Assembly: GCA_944323875.1 (NCBI GenBank)
Contig: CALUUH010000012.1
Location: 1 to 51,524, forward strand
From: Candidatus Gastranaerophilales bacterium
GTDB lineage: Bacteria > Cyanobacteriota > Vampirovibrionia > Gastranaerophilales > Gastranaerophilaceae
Length of the DNA: 51,524 bases
Reading direction: 5' to 3'
Shown: in pieces, positions 16,593 to 25,631 of the stretch
Position numbering within the stretch: position 1 is the stretch's first letter
How the letters are laid out: the number at the start of each line of letters is the position of its first letter
Made by a program: the position numbers and the translations under genes
The notes under the pieces: model-generated
Database searches by the model: none
What the model saw: the letters and a program-made list of their open reading frames with translations, nothing else
What the model was told of the DNA's origin: nothing

Positions 16593-16911
16593 TTTTATAC
16601 CTTTCTTTATAATCTTTAATGTACAGTTTTGCTTTTTCAATGTCCTTAGATTGTGTTGATTTATCTCCAGCACAAAGAATGATTATTATAATATTCTCAA
16701 CTTCCGAGAAATAAATTCTGTAGCCTGAGCCAAACTTGCATCTTAATTCATATAAATCATTAGATAATTTTTTAAAATCACCATAGTGGCCTTCTTCTAA
16801 TTTTTCAAGCCGCGTAAGAATTCTTGCTTTGATACTTTTATCAAGCTTATTAAACCATATATAATAAGGGCATTTATCATCTTGTGTCTTGTAAAAAATA
16901 ATTTGTTTCAT
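16585..16911 (-). CDS. RelE/ParE-superfamily toxin (addiction module killer protein)
   Basis: The 108-aa product (MKQIIFYKTQDDKCPYYIWF...) has the family pattern: ARILTRLEKLEEGHYGDFKKL, LYELRCKFGSGYRIYF and IIIILCAGDKSTQSKDIEKAK. These proteins are usually ribosome-dependent mRNA interferases. The toxin gene precedes the antidote, the HigBA order. I start at ATG 16911 rather than the upstream 16938 because the -10 element lies between them. The promoter predicts transcription to start on the A of this ATG. The pair lies on the opposite strand inside the glycan locus. Confidence 0.82.
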   Translation of the reverse strand: MKQIIFYKTQDDKCPYYIWFNKLDKSIKARILTRLEKLEEGHYGDFKKLSNDLYELRCKFGSGYRIYFSEVENIIIIILCAGDKSTQSKDIEKAKLYIKDYKERYKND

Positions 16912-16917
16912 ATTAAT

Positions 16918-16946
16918 ATTGTATGTTTTAACATACAACTTGTCAA
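16918..16946 (-). promoter_or_regulatory. Promoter and operator of the toxin-antitoxin operon
   Basis: On the minus strand TTGACA (16946-16941) and TACAAT (16923-16918) are separated by exactly 17 bases, near-perfect consensus. A perfect inverted repeat, GTATGTT-TT-AACATAC (16921-16936), covers the spacer and part of the -10, well placed for autorepression by the antidote. The predicted +1 is 16911, the first base of the toxin start codon. Confidence 0.75.
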
Positions 16947-17060
16947 GTATAAGTATAACAATTTTTATATTTGAATTAATATTTCTATAAATTTATAAAT
17001 TTTTATAATGTTTTATGATAGAATAGAGAAAAGGGATAGTAGTTGAGAGGTTAGTCGGAT

Positions 17061-18197
17061 ATGCAGAATACTTTAAACAAATCTCAAAACATACGCGGAT
17101 TGCAAAGATTTTTGGAATGTATATTTCCAGTGAAAAAGCCGGTGATAAAAGACAATACCTTTTTTGTCTGGGAACCTTGCAGCAAATCCCATTCTGAAGT
17201 TGTACCGGGGTATACAAGATACCTGTTAGATTTAGGTTATCATGTTTCTGTTCTTGTCACTCCTGACAGACTAAAAGAAGGTTTGTTTTCAAGATTTCAG
17301 CATCCGAATATTACTCTCAACAAAATGTCTCAAAAAGCTATTCACAAATATTTTAAGACGTCGGATTTGTCTGAGGTTGCCGGCCTTATGGTTACAACTG
17401 TCGGCAAATTGTGTGATGACATTCATTTTGATGAATGTTATTCGCATTTCGCTCATGAGGTAGATAAAAACAAATTATTTTTTGTTGAACACGAGGCAAA
17501 ATACGCTGTAGATGCCGGAACCTGGCGTGATGATTTGATTATTTTGAGAAAATTGAATTATAAAGGTGCGCAAGGCATTGTTGTAAATCCGCACTATTTC
17601 GGCGAAGTTAAAATTACACCTAAAAATAAAGATATAACTAACTTTATTACTGTCGGTGCGGTATCGTTAAAAAAGAAAAACAGTGAATTTATAATAAATG
17701 CCGTGGCAAAGCTCCATGAAAAAGGATATAGAAATTTTAAAGTTACAGTTGTCGGCAAAGGTTCATTAAAAGGCCTGCCAAAAGAACTCCACAGGTATTT
17801 TGATATAAAAGGCCGTCTGCCGTTTGACAAAATGTATGAAGAAATTGAAAAGGCTGATTTTCTTCTGACTTCTTATGATACGCGTCTGGAAAACCATGTC
17901 AGGTACAATGAATCCGGCACAAGCGGTAACTTCCAGCTTGTTTACGGTTTTTGCAAACCATGCGTTATTTTAAGAAGTTTCGGTCCTATAAACGAATTTG
18001 ATGAAACAAATTCAATTCTTTATGATAAAGATGAAGATTACTATATGGCTATGGAAAAAGGTATTAATATAAGTGCAGAAGAATACGCCTCAATGCAAAA
18101 CAGTCTTAAAAAAGTTGCGGACAATCTGTATCAAACTTCGTTAAAAAATTTAAGATCGCTTATATCTCATCAAAAGAAAGCAGGAAAATATGAATAG
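17061..18197 (+). CDS. Glycosyltransferase, GT4-like, paralogue of the C-terminal half of 12263-14026
   Basis: The 378-aa protein has a GT-B-like layout. The N-terminal half includes FVWEPCSKSHSEVVPGYTRYL and the C-terminal half FITVGAVSLKKKNSEFIINAV, followed by GRLPFDKMYEEIEKADF and SGTSGNFQLVYGFCKPC, which resemble nucleotide-sugar-binding elements of retaining transferases. It shares long blocks with the C-terminal half of the 587-aa protein upstream, including VVNPHYFGEVKITPKN. GAGAGG lies upstream of ATG. It overlaps the GT8 gene by 8 bases. Substrates unknown. Confidence 0.75.
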   Translation: MQNTLNKSQNIRGLQRFLECIFPVKKPVIKDNTFFVWEPCSKSHSEVVPGYTRYLLDLGYHVSVLVTPDRLKEGLFSRFQHPNITLNKMSQKAIHKYFKTSDLSEVAGLMVTTVGKLCDDIHFDECYSHFAHEVDKNKLFFVEHEAKYAVDAGTWRDDLIILRKLNYKGAQGIVVNPHYFGEVKITPKNKDITNFITVGAVSLKKKNSEFIINAVAKLHEKGYRNFKVTVVGKGSLKGLPKELHRYFDIKGRLPFDKMYEEIEKADFLLTSYDTRLENHVRYNESGTSGNFQLVYGFCKPCVILRSFGPINEFDETNSILYDKDEDYYMAMEKGINISAEEYASMQNSLKKVADNLYQTSLKNLRSLISHQKKAGKYE

Positions 18198-19080
18198 AAT
18201 TCCTGTAGTATTTACTTTTGATAACCGAATAATACTGGCTGCTGCTGTAAGCATTCGTAGTTTAATTGATAATGCTGCAAAAGATACTGAGTATGATATC
18301 TATGTTTTACATGACGGGCTGTCTAAAAAAAATATTTCCGGTTTGGAAAAGATTGTTGAAGATACCAGACATACATTAAAGTTTCATTACGTTGATAAAT
18401 CGCTATTTACAGGGGTTAAGAAAAGTAAAAATAGCTGGACAGAAATAGTCTATTACAGAACTTATATACCTGAAATTTTAACTGATTATGATAAAGTTAT
18501 TTATTCTGATGTAGATGTATGTTTCTGCGGAGATTTAACAGAGGTATATAACACGTATCTTGCAGATTATGAATGGGGCGGTGTTAGGGCAGAAGTTAAC
18601 TCGCCAGCCGTTACCGGATGTAAATATTTTCCTGAAAACAAAAATAAATATATTTTCTGGACTGGTTTCATGTTGATTAATTGTAAAAAATTGCGAGAAG
18701 AAAAATATTTTCCAAAATTTTTAAAAACAGCACGCGATTTTAAAGACAGAGTATCACTTTATGACCTTGATGTAATAAATATCACATGTGATAATATTTT
18801 GCCATTGTCTCTAAAATACTGCCTTCTGGAAGCTTTTTATGAATTTTCAGATTTTAGAACCTGTAAGGACTACAGGTATTTAAAAAATATTTATTCAGAT
18901 GATGAAATAACAGATGCTATACAACATCCGGTAATCATACATTATGCAGGAGAGCTTGGAAAACCGTGGCGCAGAAAAAATGTTCCGCAATATTATAAAG
19001 ATTATATTGCAAGAATTCCTAAAGAGACGCGTAAATATACCTTTAGAGATTTAAGAAAAAGATTTTTCAGCAAGATATAA
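18190..19080 (+). CDS. GT8-family glycosyltransferase
   Basis: The 296-aa protein opens IPVVFTFDNRIILAAAVSIRSLI, has VYYRTYIPEIL-like text and the metal-binding DxD as YSDVDVCF, then WTGFMLINCKKLRE and IIHYAGELGKPWRR near the end. This is the order in GT8 retaining transferases such as LPS galactosyl- and glucosyltransferases (WaaJ/RfaJ group). It probably adds a hexose to the surface glycan. AGGAAAA precedes the start, and it overlaps the upstream transferase by 8 bases. It is the last gene before the internal promoter at 19081. Confidence 0.88.
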   Translation: MNRIPVVFTFDNRIILAAAVSIRSLIDNAAKDTEYDIYVLHDGLSKKNISGLEKIVEDTRHTLKFHYVDKSLFTGVKKSKNSWTEIVYYRTYIPEILTDYDKVIYSDVDVCFCGDLTEVYNTYLADYEWGGVRAEVNSPAVTGCKYFPENKNKYIFWTGFMLINCKKLREEKYFPKFLKTARDFKDRVSLYDLDVINITCDNILPLSLKYCLLEAFYEFSDFRTCKDYRYLKNIYSDDEITDAIQHPVIIHYAGELGKPWRRKNVPQYYKDYIARIPKETRKYTFRDLRKRFFSKI

Positions 19081-19109
19081 TTTGCATTCAAAATTTAATA
19101 AGGTATAAT
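19081..19109 (+). promoter_or_regulatory. Internal promoter for the deacetylase-pse gene row
   Basis: TTTGCA (19081-19086) and TATAAT (19104-19109) are 17 bases apart, directly after the GT8 stop codon and 37 bases before the next ATG. The whole row 19146-35040 could be driven from here. Confidence 0.6.
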
Positions 19110-19145
19110 AAAAAATAGGACAAAATTCAAAAGTAAGATCTAATT

Positions 19146-19964
19146 ATGAAATTGCAAATTACCAATATATTTAATAAAGATATGGATTGTTTGTTAAATA
19201 TTACCAAACAAACAAAGTGTTTACTTGTAGCACCTCATCCTGACGATGATATTATTGGCGCTGGTGGATTATTAATTAAGTATGCTAATAATTTTGATTG
19301 TATCTGTATAGGTAGTTCCGGTGTCGAACTGCAAGACCCTTATATTACAGCTAAAGCTCGTTCTGATTTAAGAATAAAAGAGTTTAATGAAATTATGGAT
19401 ATGGTAGGTGTAAAAAATCATTGGATTTTTGAAACTTATGGAGTTCCGAGATTTGATGATCAGATAGAAAGTCACTTTGCAGAATACTGTCAAGCTTTAA
19501 AAAATTTAAAACAGTATGATTATATATTTCTGCCACATCCGTTGGACGGGCATCATGAGCATAGATTCATTACTAACAAAATATTTAAGAGGATACTAAA
19601 AAAAGTTGGATATAATCAAGCAACGAAAATAGTATTTTATGAAGTATGGGCAGATATACAATTTCCTAATACCTTCTTTGATATTTCAGGCAGTGGTTTT
19701 CTATATTCAACCCAAGACACAACTGATACACAAGATGCAAATTCTAAGATTAATTTATTCTCTGAGAAATCGTTATTTGATTTGAAGTTAAAAATAGCAA
19801 AACTTTATAGAAGCCAATGGGATTATGATGATATATATTCTGTTCCAACAATCAAACGTAGTATTCAAAGGCCAATAGAACGATACAGAGTTTTACCTGT
19901 AAATAAATATCTAAAATTACTATCTTTAAGTTTTAAATATGGTATTGTAGGATTGGGGGTGTGA
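19146..19964 (+). CDS. LmbE/PIG-L family N-acetylglucosaminyl deacetylase-like protein
   Basis: The zinc motif APHPDDDIIGAGG (residues 29-41, with H31 and D34) and the second metal motif HPLDGHHEH (131-139) are complete. This family removes N-acetyl groups from GlcNAc-containing glycolipids, mycothiol precursors and similar substrates. In a nonulosonate and amino-sugar locus it may free an amino group that is then re-acylated, for example by the acyl cassette at 22635-25631; that link is inference. Length (272 aa) is normal. It stops with a TGATG overlap onto the next gene. Confidence 0.85.
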   Translation: MKLQITNIFNKDMDCLLNITKQTKCLLVAPHPDDDIIGAGGLLIKYANNFDCICIGSSGVELQDPYITAKARSDLRIKEFNEIMDMVGVKNHWIFETYGVPRFDDQIESHFAEYCQALKNLKQYDYIFLPHPLDGHHEHRFITNKIFKRILKKVGYNQATKIVFYEVWADIQFPNTFFDISGSGFLYSTQDTTDTQDANSKINLFSEKSLFDLKLKIAKLYRSQWDYDDIYSVPTIKRSIQRPIERYRVLPVNKYLKLLSLSFKYGIVGLGV

Positions 19965-20752
19965 TGAAAAAAACAGCGATTATAACACTAACCTATAACA
20001 AATTGGATACAGCAACAAAACCGTATTTAGAGTCATTATATAAATATACGGATGAGAATACTTTTGATTTAATAATTGTTGATAACAATTCTACTGATGG
20101 TACTTTAGAGTACATTAAAATGTTTATGAAGCAGTATTCCAATATAAGCTTAATTTGTAATACAGAAAATTTAGGATACTCCAAAGGAAATAATATAGGA
20201 ATACGTTCAGTAATAAATAAAAATTATGAATACATTGCTTTATTAAATAATGATATACTTCTAACGCCCAATTGGCTTGAAGATACTATTGCTGGATTTA
20301 AACTTGACAGACAACTAGGTTTACTCTCTCCAAGAAATAATGAGAAATGTAAGCTAACTGTTAACAATTATCTCTCAGGATATAAAAAGTATCTATCAAA
20401 GTTTAAAAATAAATTGCGCTATGTAGTCACCCCATTTTTCAGTTGCGTACTTATAAAAAAAGAAGTTATTGATAAAATCGGCTTATTTGATGAAGCGTAT
20501 AGTCCGGCATTTTGGGAAGATGATGATTTGTCAATAAGAGCGATGTATGCAGGATTTAGTTGTGCCTATTTGAATTCTACATTTATATTTCACAACCATT
20601 CAATGACTTCATCTTCTGTACCATCTGAAATCATAACAAGAAATAGAGAATATTTTTTCAAGAAACATCCTCTGGGAAAATATATATGGGAACATAAAAG
20701 AACGAATGTTATAAAAGATTTTATAAGATATATTAAAGAAAGCAATATTTAA
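19964..20752 (+). CDS. GT2-family glycosyltransferase (rhamnosyltransferase-like)
   Basis: The 262-aa product has AIITLTYNKLDTATKPYLESL, LIIVDNNSTDGTLEYI, NTENLGYSKGNNIGI, the DxD-like ALLNNDILL, and the late acidic WEDDDLSIRAMYAGF. Together these are the signature of WbbL-type GT2 enzymes. It adds one sugar with inversion to a lipid-linked or surface glycan. I chose ATG 19964 (TGATG overlap with the deacetylase) over the in-frame GTG at 19961. A G-rich ribosome site lies at about 19952-19957. Confidence 0.88.
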   Translation: MKKTAIITLTYNKLDTATKPYLESLYKYTDENTFDLIIVDNNSTDGTLEYIKMFMKQYSNISLICNTENLGYSKGNNIGIRSVINKNYEYIALLNNDILLTPNWLEDTIAGFKLDRQLGLLSPRNNEKCKLTVNNYLSGYKKYLSKFKNKLRYVVTPFFSCVLIKKEVIDKIGLFDEAYSPAFWEDDDLSIRAMYAGFSCAYLNSTFIFHNHSMTSSSVPSEIITRNREYFFKKHPLGKYIWEHKRTNVIKDFIRYIKESNI

Positions 20753-20773
20753 AATGATTGGAGAATGCATTTT

Positions 20774-21646
20774 ATGAGAATTAAATTTGTTCAAAATTTA
20801 ATAGATAGAATTAGAAATAAAGATTCCTTTAGAGAAACTTCAGCGAGAGAAGGTGTCAATAAGTTACGAAAGGAACTTTTAGAATTAAAATACATTCATC
20901 TACCAGCATTGAAAGCACACGAACAGGTATTCTGTAAATACAAAAATATTTATAAGGGTAAGGAAGTTGTGCTTGTCGCATCTGGTCCCACTGTTAAGGA
21001 ATATAATATGCTAAATGGAGCAGTACATATCGGTGTTAACCATACATTCACTTTGAGTAATGTCATATTGGATTATTTGTTTATCCATGATAGTTTAAAT
21101 AACTCGTCTTCATCAGAAATGCATAGTAAGGCAAATGATTATCGCCGTGGGCTATGTAAAAAAATGTATGGATATCATCCAATGAATATATGTAGTATCG
21201 CTGAACAGGATGCTATGGATGCAGATGCTGAACGTTACTATTTTGTCGACAATGAAATACCTACTTCTGAATATGTGCTGCTATCGGCCGATATTACTTC
21301 GCGCCCCTTAAATTGTTGGGCTTCTATAGTATTTCCAGCAATGGAATTTGCATTATATACACATCCTAAAAAAATATATCTTGTGGGATGTGATTGTGCA
21401 AAAAATGGTCATATTTATGCTTCTAACAAAAAAGATTTTTGTTCTGATCGTGATAAAATAATTTATGGTTGGAAACAAATCAAAAAATTTGCAAACAAGA
21501 AGTATCCAGATATAGAAATAGTTTCAATAAATCCAGTTGGATTGAAAAGTTTATTTAAAGATGTTTATACAGAAAATTACATACATAAACATCCTGAATT
21601 ATTAAAAGAAGATATTGAAATCATAACAAAGGAGAACCTATGTTAA
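20774..21646 (+). CDS. MptE/DUF115-like (motility accessory factor type) putative glycosyltransferase
   Basis: The 290-aa product has a Rossmann-like start after a helical N-terminus: YKGKEVVLVASGPTVKEYNML, later CWASIVFPAMEFALY and KIYLVGCDCAKNG. This resembles the MptE-like/DUF115 fold of Maf proteins, which are linked to transfer of pseudaminic or legionaminic acid, and more distantly GT42 sialyltransferases. It sits next to pseB, so a nonulosonate transferase is a reasonable guess but not proven. I use ATG 20774 because GGAG at 20760-20763 fits it; ATG 20765 is too close. It overlaps pseB by 7 bases. Confidence 0.6.
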   Translation: MRIKFVQNLIDRIRNKDSFRETSAREGVNKLRKELLELKYIHLPALKAHEQVFCKYKNIYKGKEVVLVASGPTVKEYNMLNGAVHIGVNHTFTLSNVILDYLFIHDSLNNSSSSEMHSKANDYRRGLCKKMYGYHPMNICSIAEQDAMDADAERYYFVDNEIPTSEYVLLSADITSRPLNCWASIVFPAMEFALYTHPKKIYLVGCDCAKNGHIYASNKKDFCSDRDKIIYGWKQIKKFANKKYPDIEIVSINPVGLKSLFKDVYTENYIHKHPELLKEDIEIITKENLC

Positions 21647-22632
21647 AAGACAAAACTATATTAGTAACAGGCGGAACAGGCAGTTTCGGAAAAAAATTCA
21701 TAAAAACAGTATTTGAAAAACATCCTGATGTAAAAAAGATTATTGTATTTTCCAGAGATGAATACAAACAATTTGTTATGTCTACAATGCCGGAATTTAA
21801 ACCATATCTTAACAAACTAAGATTTTTCATCGGCGATGTCAGAGATAAAGAACGTTTGATGAGAGCGTTTGAAAATGTGGATATAGTTATACACGCTGCA
21901 GCATTAAAACAGGTGCCGGCATGTGAATATAACCCGTTTGAAGCAATTAAAACAAATGTATTAGGTGCACAAAACATTATTGATGCAGCTATAGACAGAG
22001 GCGTAAAAAAGGTGGTTGCTCTTTCTACTGATAAAGCCTGCGCTCCGATTAATTTGTATGGAGCAACAAAATTGTGCTCTGATAAATTGTTTATTGCGGG
22101 TAATGCCTATTGCGGCGACAAAGATACGAGATTTGCCGTTGTAAGATACGGTAATGTTGCAGGTTCACGCGGTTCGGTTATTCCATACTGGCAAAAACTT
22201 GTCAAAGAAGGTGCAAAAGAATTACCTATAACAGATATGAATATGACGCGGTTCTGGTTGAAACTTGAACAGGCTGTTGAAATGGTACTTGAAGCAATTG
22301 AAAATATGCATGGCGGCGAATTGTATGTTAAAAAGATACCTTCAATGCGCATGCCGGATTTAGCAAAGGCAATTGCACCGGAGTTAAAAACAGTAGAAGT
22401 CGGTATCAGACCTGGTGAAAAAATCCATGAACAAATGATTACTCAGGCAGATGCTCCGAATACTATTGAATTTAACGATTATTATATTATTCTGCCGCAA
22501 ATGGATTTTGAAAATATTGAGTATAAATATCCGAATGCCAAATGTGTTGCGCCTGATTTCGAATATCATTCCGGCAACAACGATAGATGGCTCACTATTG
22601 ATGAGATGAGAAAGTTAATAAGCGAGATATAA
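21640..22632 (+). CDS. pseB: PseB, UDP-GlcNAc 4,6-dehydratase (inverting)
   Basis: The 330-aa protein is a short-chain-type dehydratase. NADP binding is shown by TGGTGSFGKKF (residues 10-20), and the catalytic group STDKACAPINLYGATK contains T130, D131, K132 and Y140-xxx-K144. The early HAAALKQVPACEYNPFEAIKTN segment is typical of PseB/FlaA1. It converts UDP-GlcNAc to the 4-keto-6-deoxy altrose-type intermediate, the first step of pseudaminic acid synthesis. GGAG precedes ATG. PseC lies 4.2 kb downstream, with an acyl-modification cassette between them. Confidence 0.93.
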   Translation: MLKDKTILVTGGTGSFGKKFIKTVFEKHPDVKKIIVFSRDEYKQFVMSTMPEFKPYLNKLRFFIGDVRDKERLMRAFENVDIVIHAAALKQVPACEYNPFEAIKTNVLGAQNIIDAAIDRGVKKVVALSTDKACAPINLYGATKLCSDKLFIAGNAYCGDKDTRFAVVRYGNVAGSRGSVIPYWQKLVKEGAKELPITDMNMTRFWLKLEQAVEMVLEAIENMHGGELYVKKIPSMRMPDLAKAIAPELKTVEVGIRPGEKIHEQMITQADAPNTIEFNDYYIILPQMDFENIEYKYPNAKCVAPDFEYHSGNNDRWLTIDEMRKLISEI

Positions 22633-22634
22633 AT

Positions 22635-23417
22635 ATGATTAATGAACTTAAAAATAAATTTACTGAACTGGGTATTGAGGAAGGCGATACAATTTTTGTT
22701 TCCTCTGACGTAACTCTGTTATTATATGACTCACTAAGAAGAAAACAAAAAATCACCTTAGACGATATAATTAATATATTACAAGACATAATAGGTCATA
22801 ACGGCAATTTAATTTTTCCAACTTACAACTGGGATTTCTGTAAGGGGAAAACTTTTGATTATAGTAAGACGATATCAAAAACCGGTTCGCTAACCCAAAG
22901 AGCACTAGATAGAATAGACTTTAAACGAACTAAACATCCTATATATTCGTTTGTGGTCTGGGGAAAGGATCAAGATTACCTTACAAGTCTTAATTATAAG
23001 GATTCTTTCGGGGCTGATTCAATATTTGGCTGGTTTGAAAAGGTGCAGGCAAAAAATTTAATTATTAATGTTTCATATCAACATTCTGCAACATTTGTTC
23101 ATTTCCTTGAAGAACGAAATAATGTCAACTACAGATTTATTAAGGATTTTACTGCACAATATACAGATGAAAACGGTAATACAAGTGTACAAACATATTC
23201 AATGTTTGTACGGTATCTGGATAAAGAAGTTATAACGACTATTGACCCTATGCATGAAGTGTTTGTAAAAAATGGTGCAGTCAAAGAAACCAAGTTTGTT
23301 AATTCTTATTTAAGATTATTAGATATGAAAAAAGCTTATGAGCTTGTTGAGTACAATATAAAATATGAAAATAGTGACAAATTAGCAATAATTAAAGAAT
23401 TAGAAGTTGCAAACTAA
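22635..23417 (+). CDS. AAC(3)-family N-acyltransferase, likely acting on a glycan amino sugar
   Basis: The 260-aa protein matches the AAC(3) fold: GIEEGDTIFVSSDV, GNLIFPTYNWDF, R-x-x-HP-x-YSF (with H101) and SATFVHFLEERNNV (H156). The family includes aminoglycoside acetyltransferases, but many members lie in glycan loci and acylate amino sugars. Followed by an acyl carrier protein and FkbH, it is the best candidate to move an acyl group from the carrier protein to the sugar. No antibiotic-resistance role is implied by context. It begins 2 bases after pseB and lacks a clear ribosome site. Confidence 0.8.
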   Translation: MINELKNKFTELGIEEGDTIFVSSDVTLLLYDSLRRKQKITLDDIINILQDIIGHNGNLIFPTYNWDFCKGKTFDYSKTISKTGSLTQRALDRIDFKRTKHPIYSFVVWGKDQDYLTSLNYKDSFGADSIFGWFEKVQAKNLIINVSYQHSATFVHFLEERNNVNYRFIKDFTAQYTDENGNTSVQTYSMFVRYLDKEVITTIDPMHEVFVKNGAVKETKFVNSYLRLLDMKKAYELVEYNIKYENSDKLAIIKELEVAN

Positions 23418-23434
23418 ATAGGAGAAATGTATAA

Positions 23435-23653
23435 ATGAATAATAAGGAAAAAATATTAGACTTAATGTCCACTATACTAAATAAGGAAATTACAGAAGAT
23501 GATACCAATAGTAGTGTAGATACGTGGGATTCTATGGCACAGCTTGAAATAATAGTAACAATAGAAGAAGAATTTGGGATAAAAATTCCTGAGGATAAAA
23601 TTCCTGAAATGACTTCTATTAAGAAAATTTTAGAGGTAATTGATAGTTTATGA
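23435..23653 (+). CDS. Stand-alone acyl carrier protein
   Basis: The 72-aa acidic protein has the phosphopantetheine site DTWDSMAQLEIIV with S33, and EEFGIKIPEDKIPEMTSI further on, the helix II-III pattern of carrier proteins. It is a dedicated carrier rather than the fatty-acid ACP, judging by its place in the glycan operon between an acyltransferase and FkbH. The attached group is unknown; glyceryl from 1,3-bisphosphoglycerate is the best-known FkbH product. AGGAG precedes ATG, and it overlaps the next gene by 4 bases (ATGA). Confidence 0.88.
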   Translation: MNNKEKILDLMSTILNKEITEDDTNSSVDTWDSMAQLEIIVTIEEEFGIKIPEDKIPEMTSIKKILEVIDSL

Positions 23654-24057
23654 TAAAATTTGAACTTGACCATCTTGGAATAATTGTAAAATCCATTGAT
23701 AAGGAACTAGAGACCTACAAAGCTTTAGGTTATAGTGTTGAGAGCGATATTTTTCAAGATAACAACCAGAAAATGAGAGGGCTTTTCTTAAATTCTCCAT
23801 CCAATGATTGTAGAATTGAACTTATTGAAGATTTGAGTGAAAGCAGAGCGCTTAGTAAAATGTTAAATACTCAGTGCGGTAGAATTTATCACCTAGCTTT
23901 TAAGGTTAAAAATTTGGAAGAACAAATTGAAGAAATTTTGAAACAATTAAACGCTAGAATATTATCTCCAATTAAAGAGGCTGAATATTATGCCAAAGTT
24001 TGTTTTTTATTTCTTCCTAATGCACAAATTATAGAATTGGTAGAATACAAATGCTAG
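23650..24057 (+). CDS. VOC/glyoxalase-fold protein, methylmalonyl-CoA epimerase-like
   Basis: The 135-aa protein starts FELDHLGIIVKSIDKELETY, then GLFLNSPSNDCRIELIED, GRIYHLAFKVKNLEEQI and IIELVEYKC. This is the paired beta-alpha-beta-beta-beta layout of the VOC superfamily, with likely metal ligands H9, E62, H90-region and E130-region. In this cassette it could epimerise or otherwise reshape the carrier-bound acyl group. Both ends overlap neighbours (4 and 7 bases), so it is tightly co-translated. The reaction is unknown. Confidence 0.75.
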   Translation: MIKFELDHLGIIVKSIDKELETYKALGYSVESDIFQDNNQKMRGLFLNSPSNDCRIELIEDLSESRALSKMLNTQCGRIYHLAFKVKNLEEQIEEILKQLNARILSPIKEAEYYAKVCFLFLPNAQIIELVEYKC

Positions 24058-25631
24058 AACAATTATTAAATAAAAATTTAACTAGATTAGAAATTCTAAA
24101 ATCAAAAACAGATAAAGAATTACTAAAAACTGTGCACATATCTGTATATAGAAATCATTCTTTTGAACATATGACGGGTATGATAAATAAGTTTTTAAAC
24201 CAGACAGGTTTAACTGCAGAATTTTCATTTAGTGATTATGATGACAGCTTTAATTTTGCACCATTAAGTCAGGATAATGATTTGAATTTAATCTGGATTG
24301 ATTTTTCCAGATATTCCCAAATTGATATTAATACCTGGTTTAATGAAAGAATTACGGCTTTAAAATCCATTTCTAAAAAGCCTATTCTTATATATTATAC
24401 AGGTACTAATTCAGTTATGCCGGATTGCAAAGATGTTGTAATAGTGAATTCTAACGATATTGAAGCAGAAATGGGAGCGGAATTTTTTGATATTGAAAAA
24501 TTTGAATACTCCGGAACTAGATTATCTTCAAAAGCTTCAATTAGAATATCACAAGAACTCGGGTTAAAATATCTGCCATCCTTTTTCTTGACTCCGATAA
24601 AAGCTATTGTTACGGATATGGACAATACGTTTTACAAAGGTATTATTGGTGAAGACGGATTTGATAATATTATTTCGAACTTGGAATATCAGAAAATATT
24701 AAAGAAACTAAAAGACAATGGTGTATTACTTTCCATTGCATCCAAAAATGAATATGAAGATGTAAAAAAATTATTTGAACTAAGAAAAGATTTTATTTTA
24801 AAATGGGATGATTTTTCATCTCATAACATATCCTGGGAGTCAAAAGACAAAGCTATATTGAATACTGCCAAACAATTTAATATAGGTATTGATAGTATTC
24901 TTTTTATTGATGATAATATTGGCGAAATAAATCTGGTAAAAAATTGTTATCCTAAAATTAATACTCTAATAGCTGGTGATAATCTTGATTATAAAATAAA
25001 TATCTATCCGCTACTAGAGAGATACACTGTTTCAAATGAAGACAAGTTGCGTGCAAGTGATATTGATGCTAATCAAAAACGAAATGAAATGTTTGCGACA
25101 ATGGATAAGGATGAATATTTTAAAAGCCTTGAAATGGTATTAACTTATTCATTTGATGATTCAAACCATTTTGAGCGTGCTATACAACTTTTAAACAAGA
25201 CAAATCAATTTATTTTTTCTTATGCCAGATATTCTAAAGAGGACATAACAAATAAGCAGCACATCTTAACTATTAGCTTAAAAGATAAACTTTCTGACAG
25301 CGGAATTATCGGAATTATTGTTGCTGAAAAAAACAATGAGAATAATTTACAGGTTGATGAAGTTGTTATATCTTGCAGGGCATTAGGCAGAAATATAGAA
25401 GATTTAATGCTTAATAAAGCTTTTGAGTATTTAGCAAAAAAATTAGAAACATCTGATGATATAATTTTTAACTTCAAAATTGGTGAACGCAATACACCGG
25501 CAAAAAATTGGCTTCAAAATTATATTAACAAGTCCATTGTGCATGATTGCATTGTTAATGCTAAAATCAAAAATATTAATGAAAATAAATATATTAAAGT
25601 GGAGTATAAAGACAAATGTATGAGCTACTAA
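24051..25631 (+). CDS. FkbH-family HAD-like acyl-transfer enzyme
   Basis: The 526-aa product has an N-terminal region (1-about 180), a HAD-IIIC domain with DMDNTFYKGIIGEDG (D189, D191, T193) and SIASKNEYEDV plus FIDDNIGEINLVK. A C-terminal GNAT-like region ends near ERNTPAKNWL. FkbH proteins load a glyceryl group from 1,3-bisphosphoglycerate onto an acyl carrier protein while removing phosphate; relatives act in polyketide and glycan loci. The adjacent ACP is the expected partner. It overlaps the VOC gene by 7 and the next gene by 16 bases. Confidence 0.85.
   Translation: MLEQLLNKNLTRLEILKSKTDKELLKTVHISVYRNHSFEHMTGMINKFLNQTGLTAEFSFSDYDDSFNFAPLSQDNDLNLIWIDFSRYSQIDINTWFNERITALKSISKKPILIYYTGTNSVMPDCKDVVIVNSNDIEAEMGAEFFDIEKFEYSGTRLSSKASIRISQELGLKYLPSFFLTPIKAIVTDMDNTFYKGIIGEDGFDNIISNLEYQKILKKLKDNGVLLSIASKNEYEDVKKLFELRKDFILKWDDFSSHNISWESKDKAILNTAKQFNIGIDSILFIDDNIGEINLVKNCYPKINTLIAGDNLDYKINIYPLLERYTVSNEDKLRASDIDANQKRNEMFATMDKDEYFKSLEMVLTYSFDDSNHFERAIQLLNKTNQFIFSYARYSKEDITNKQHILTISLKDKLSDSGIIGIIVAEKNNENNLQVDEVVISCRALGRNIEDLMLNKAFEYLAKKLETSDDIIFNFKIGERNTPAKNWLQNYINKSIVHDCIVNAKIKNINENKYIKVEYKDKCMSY

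Noticed and set aside
22635-23417. Antibiotic resistance gene of the aminoglycoside acetyltransferase class
   Set aside because: The fold is shared but the place in a glycan operon next to ACP and FkbH points to sugar acylation; no resistance context.
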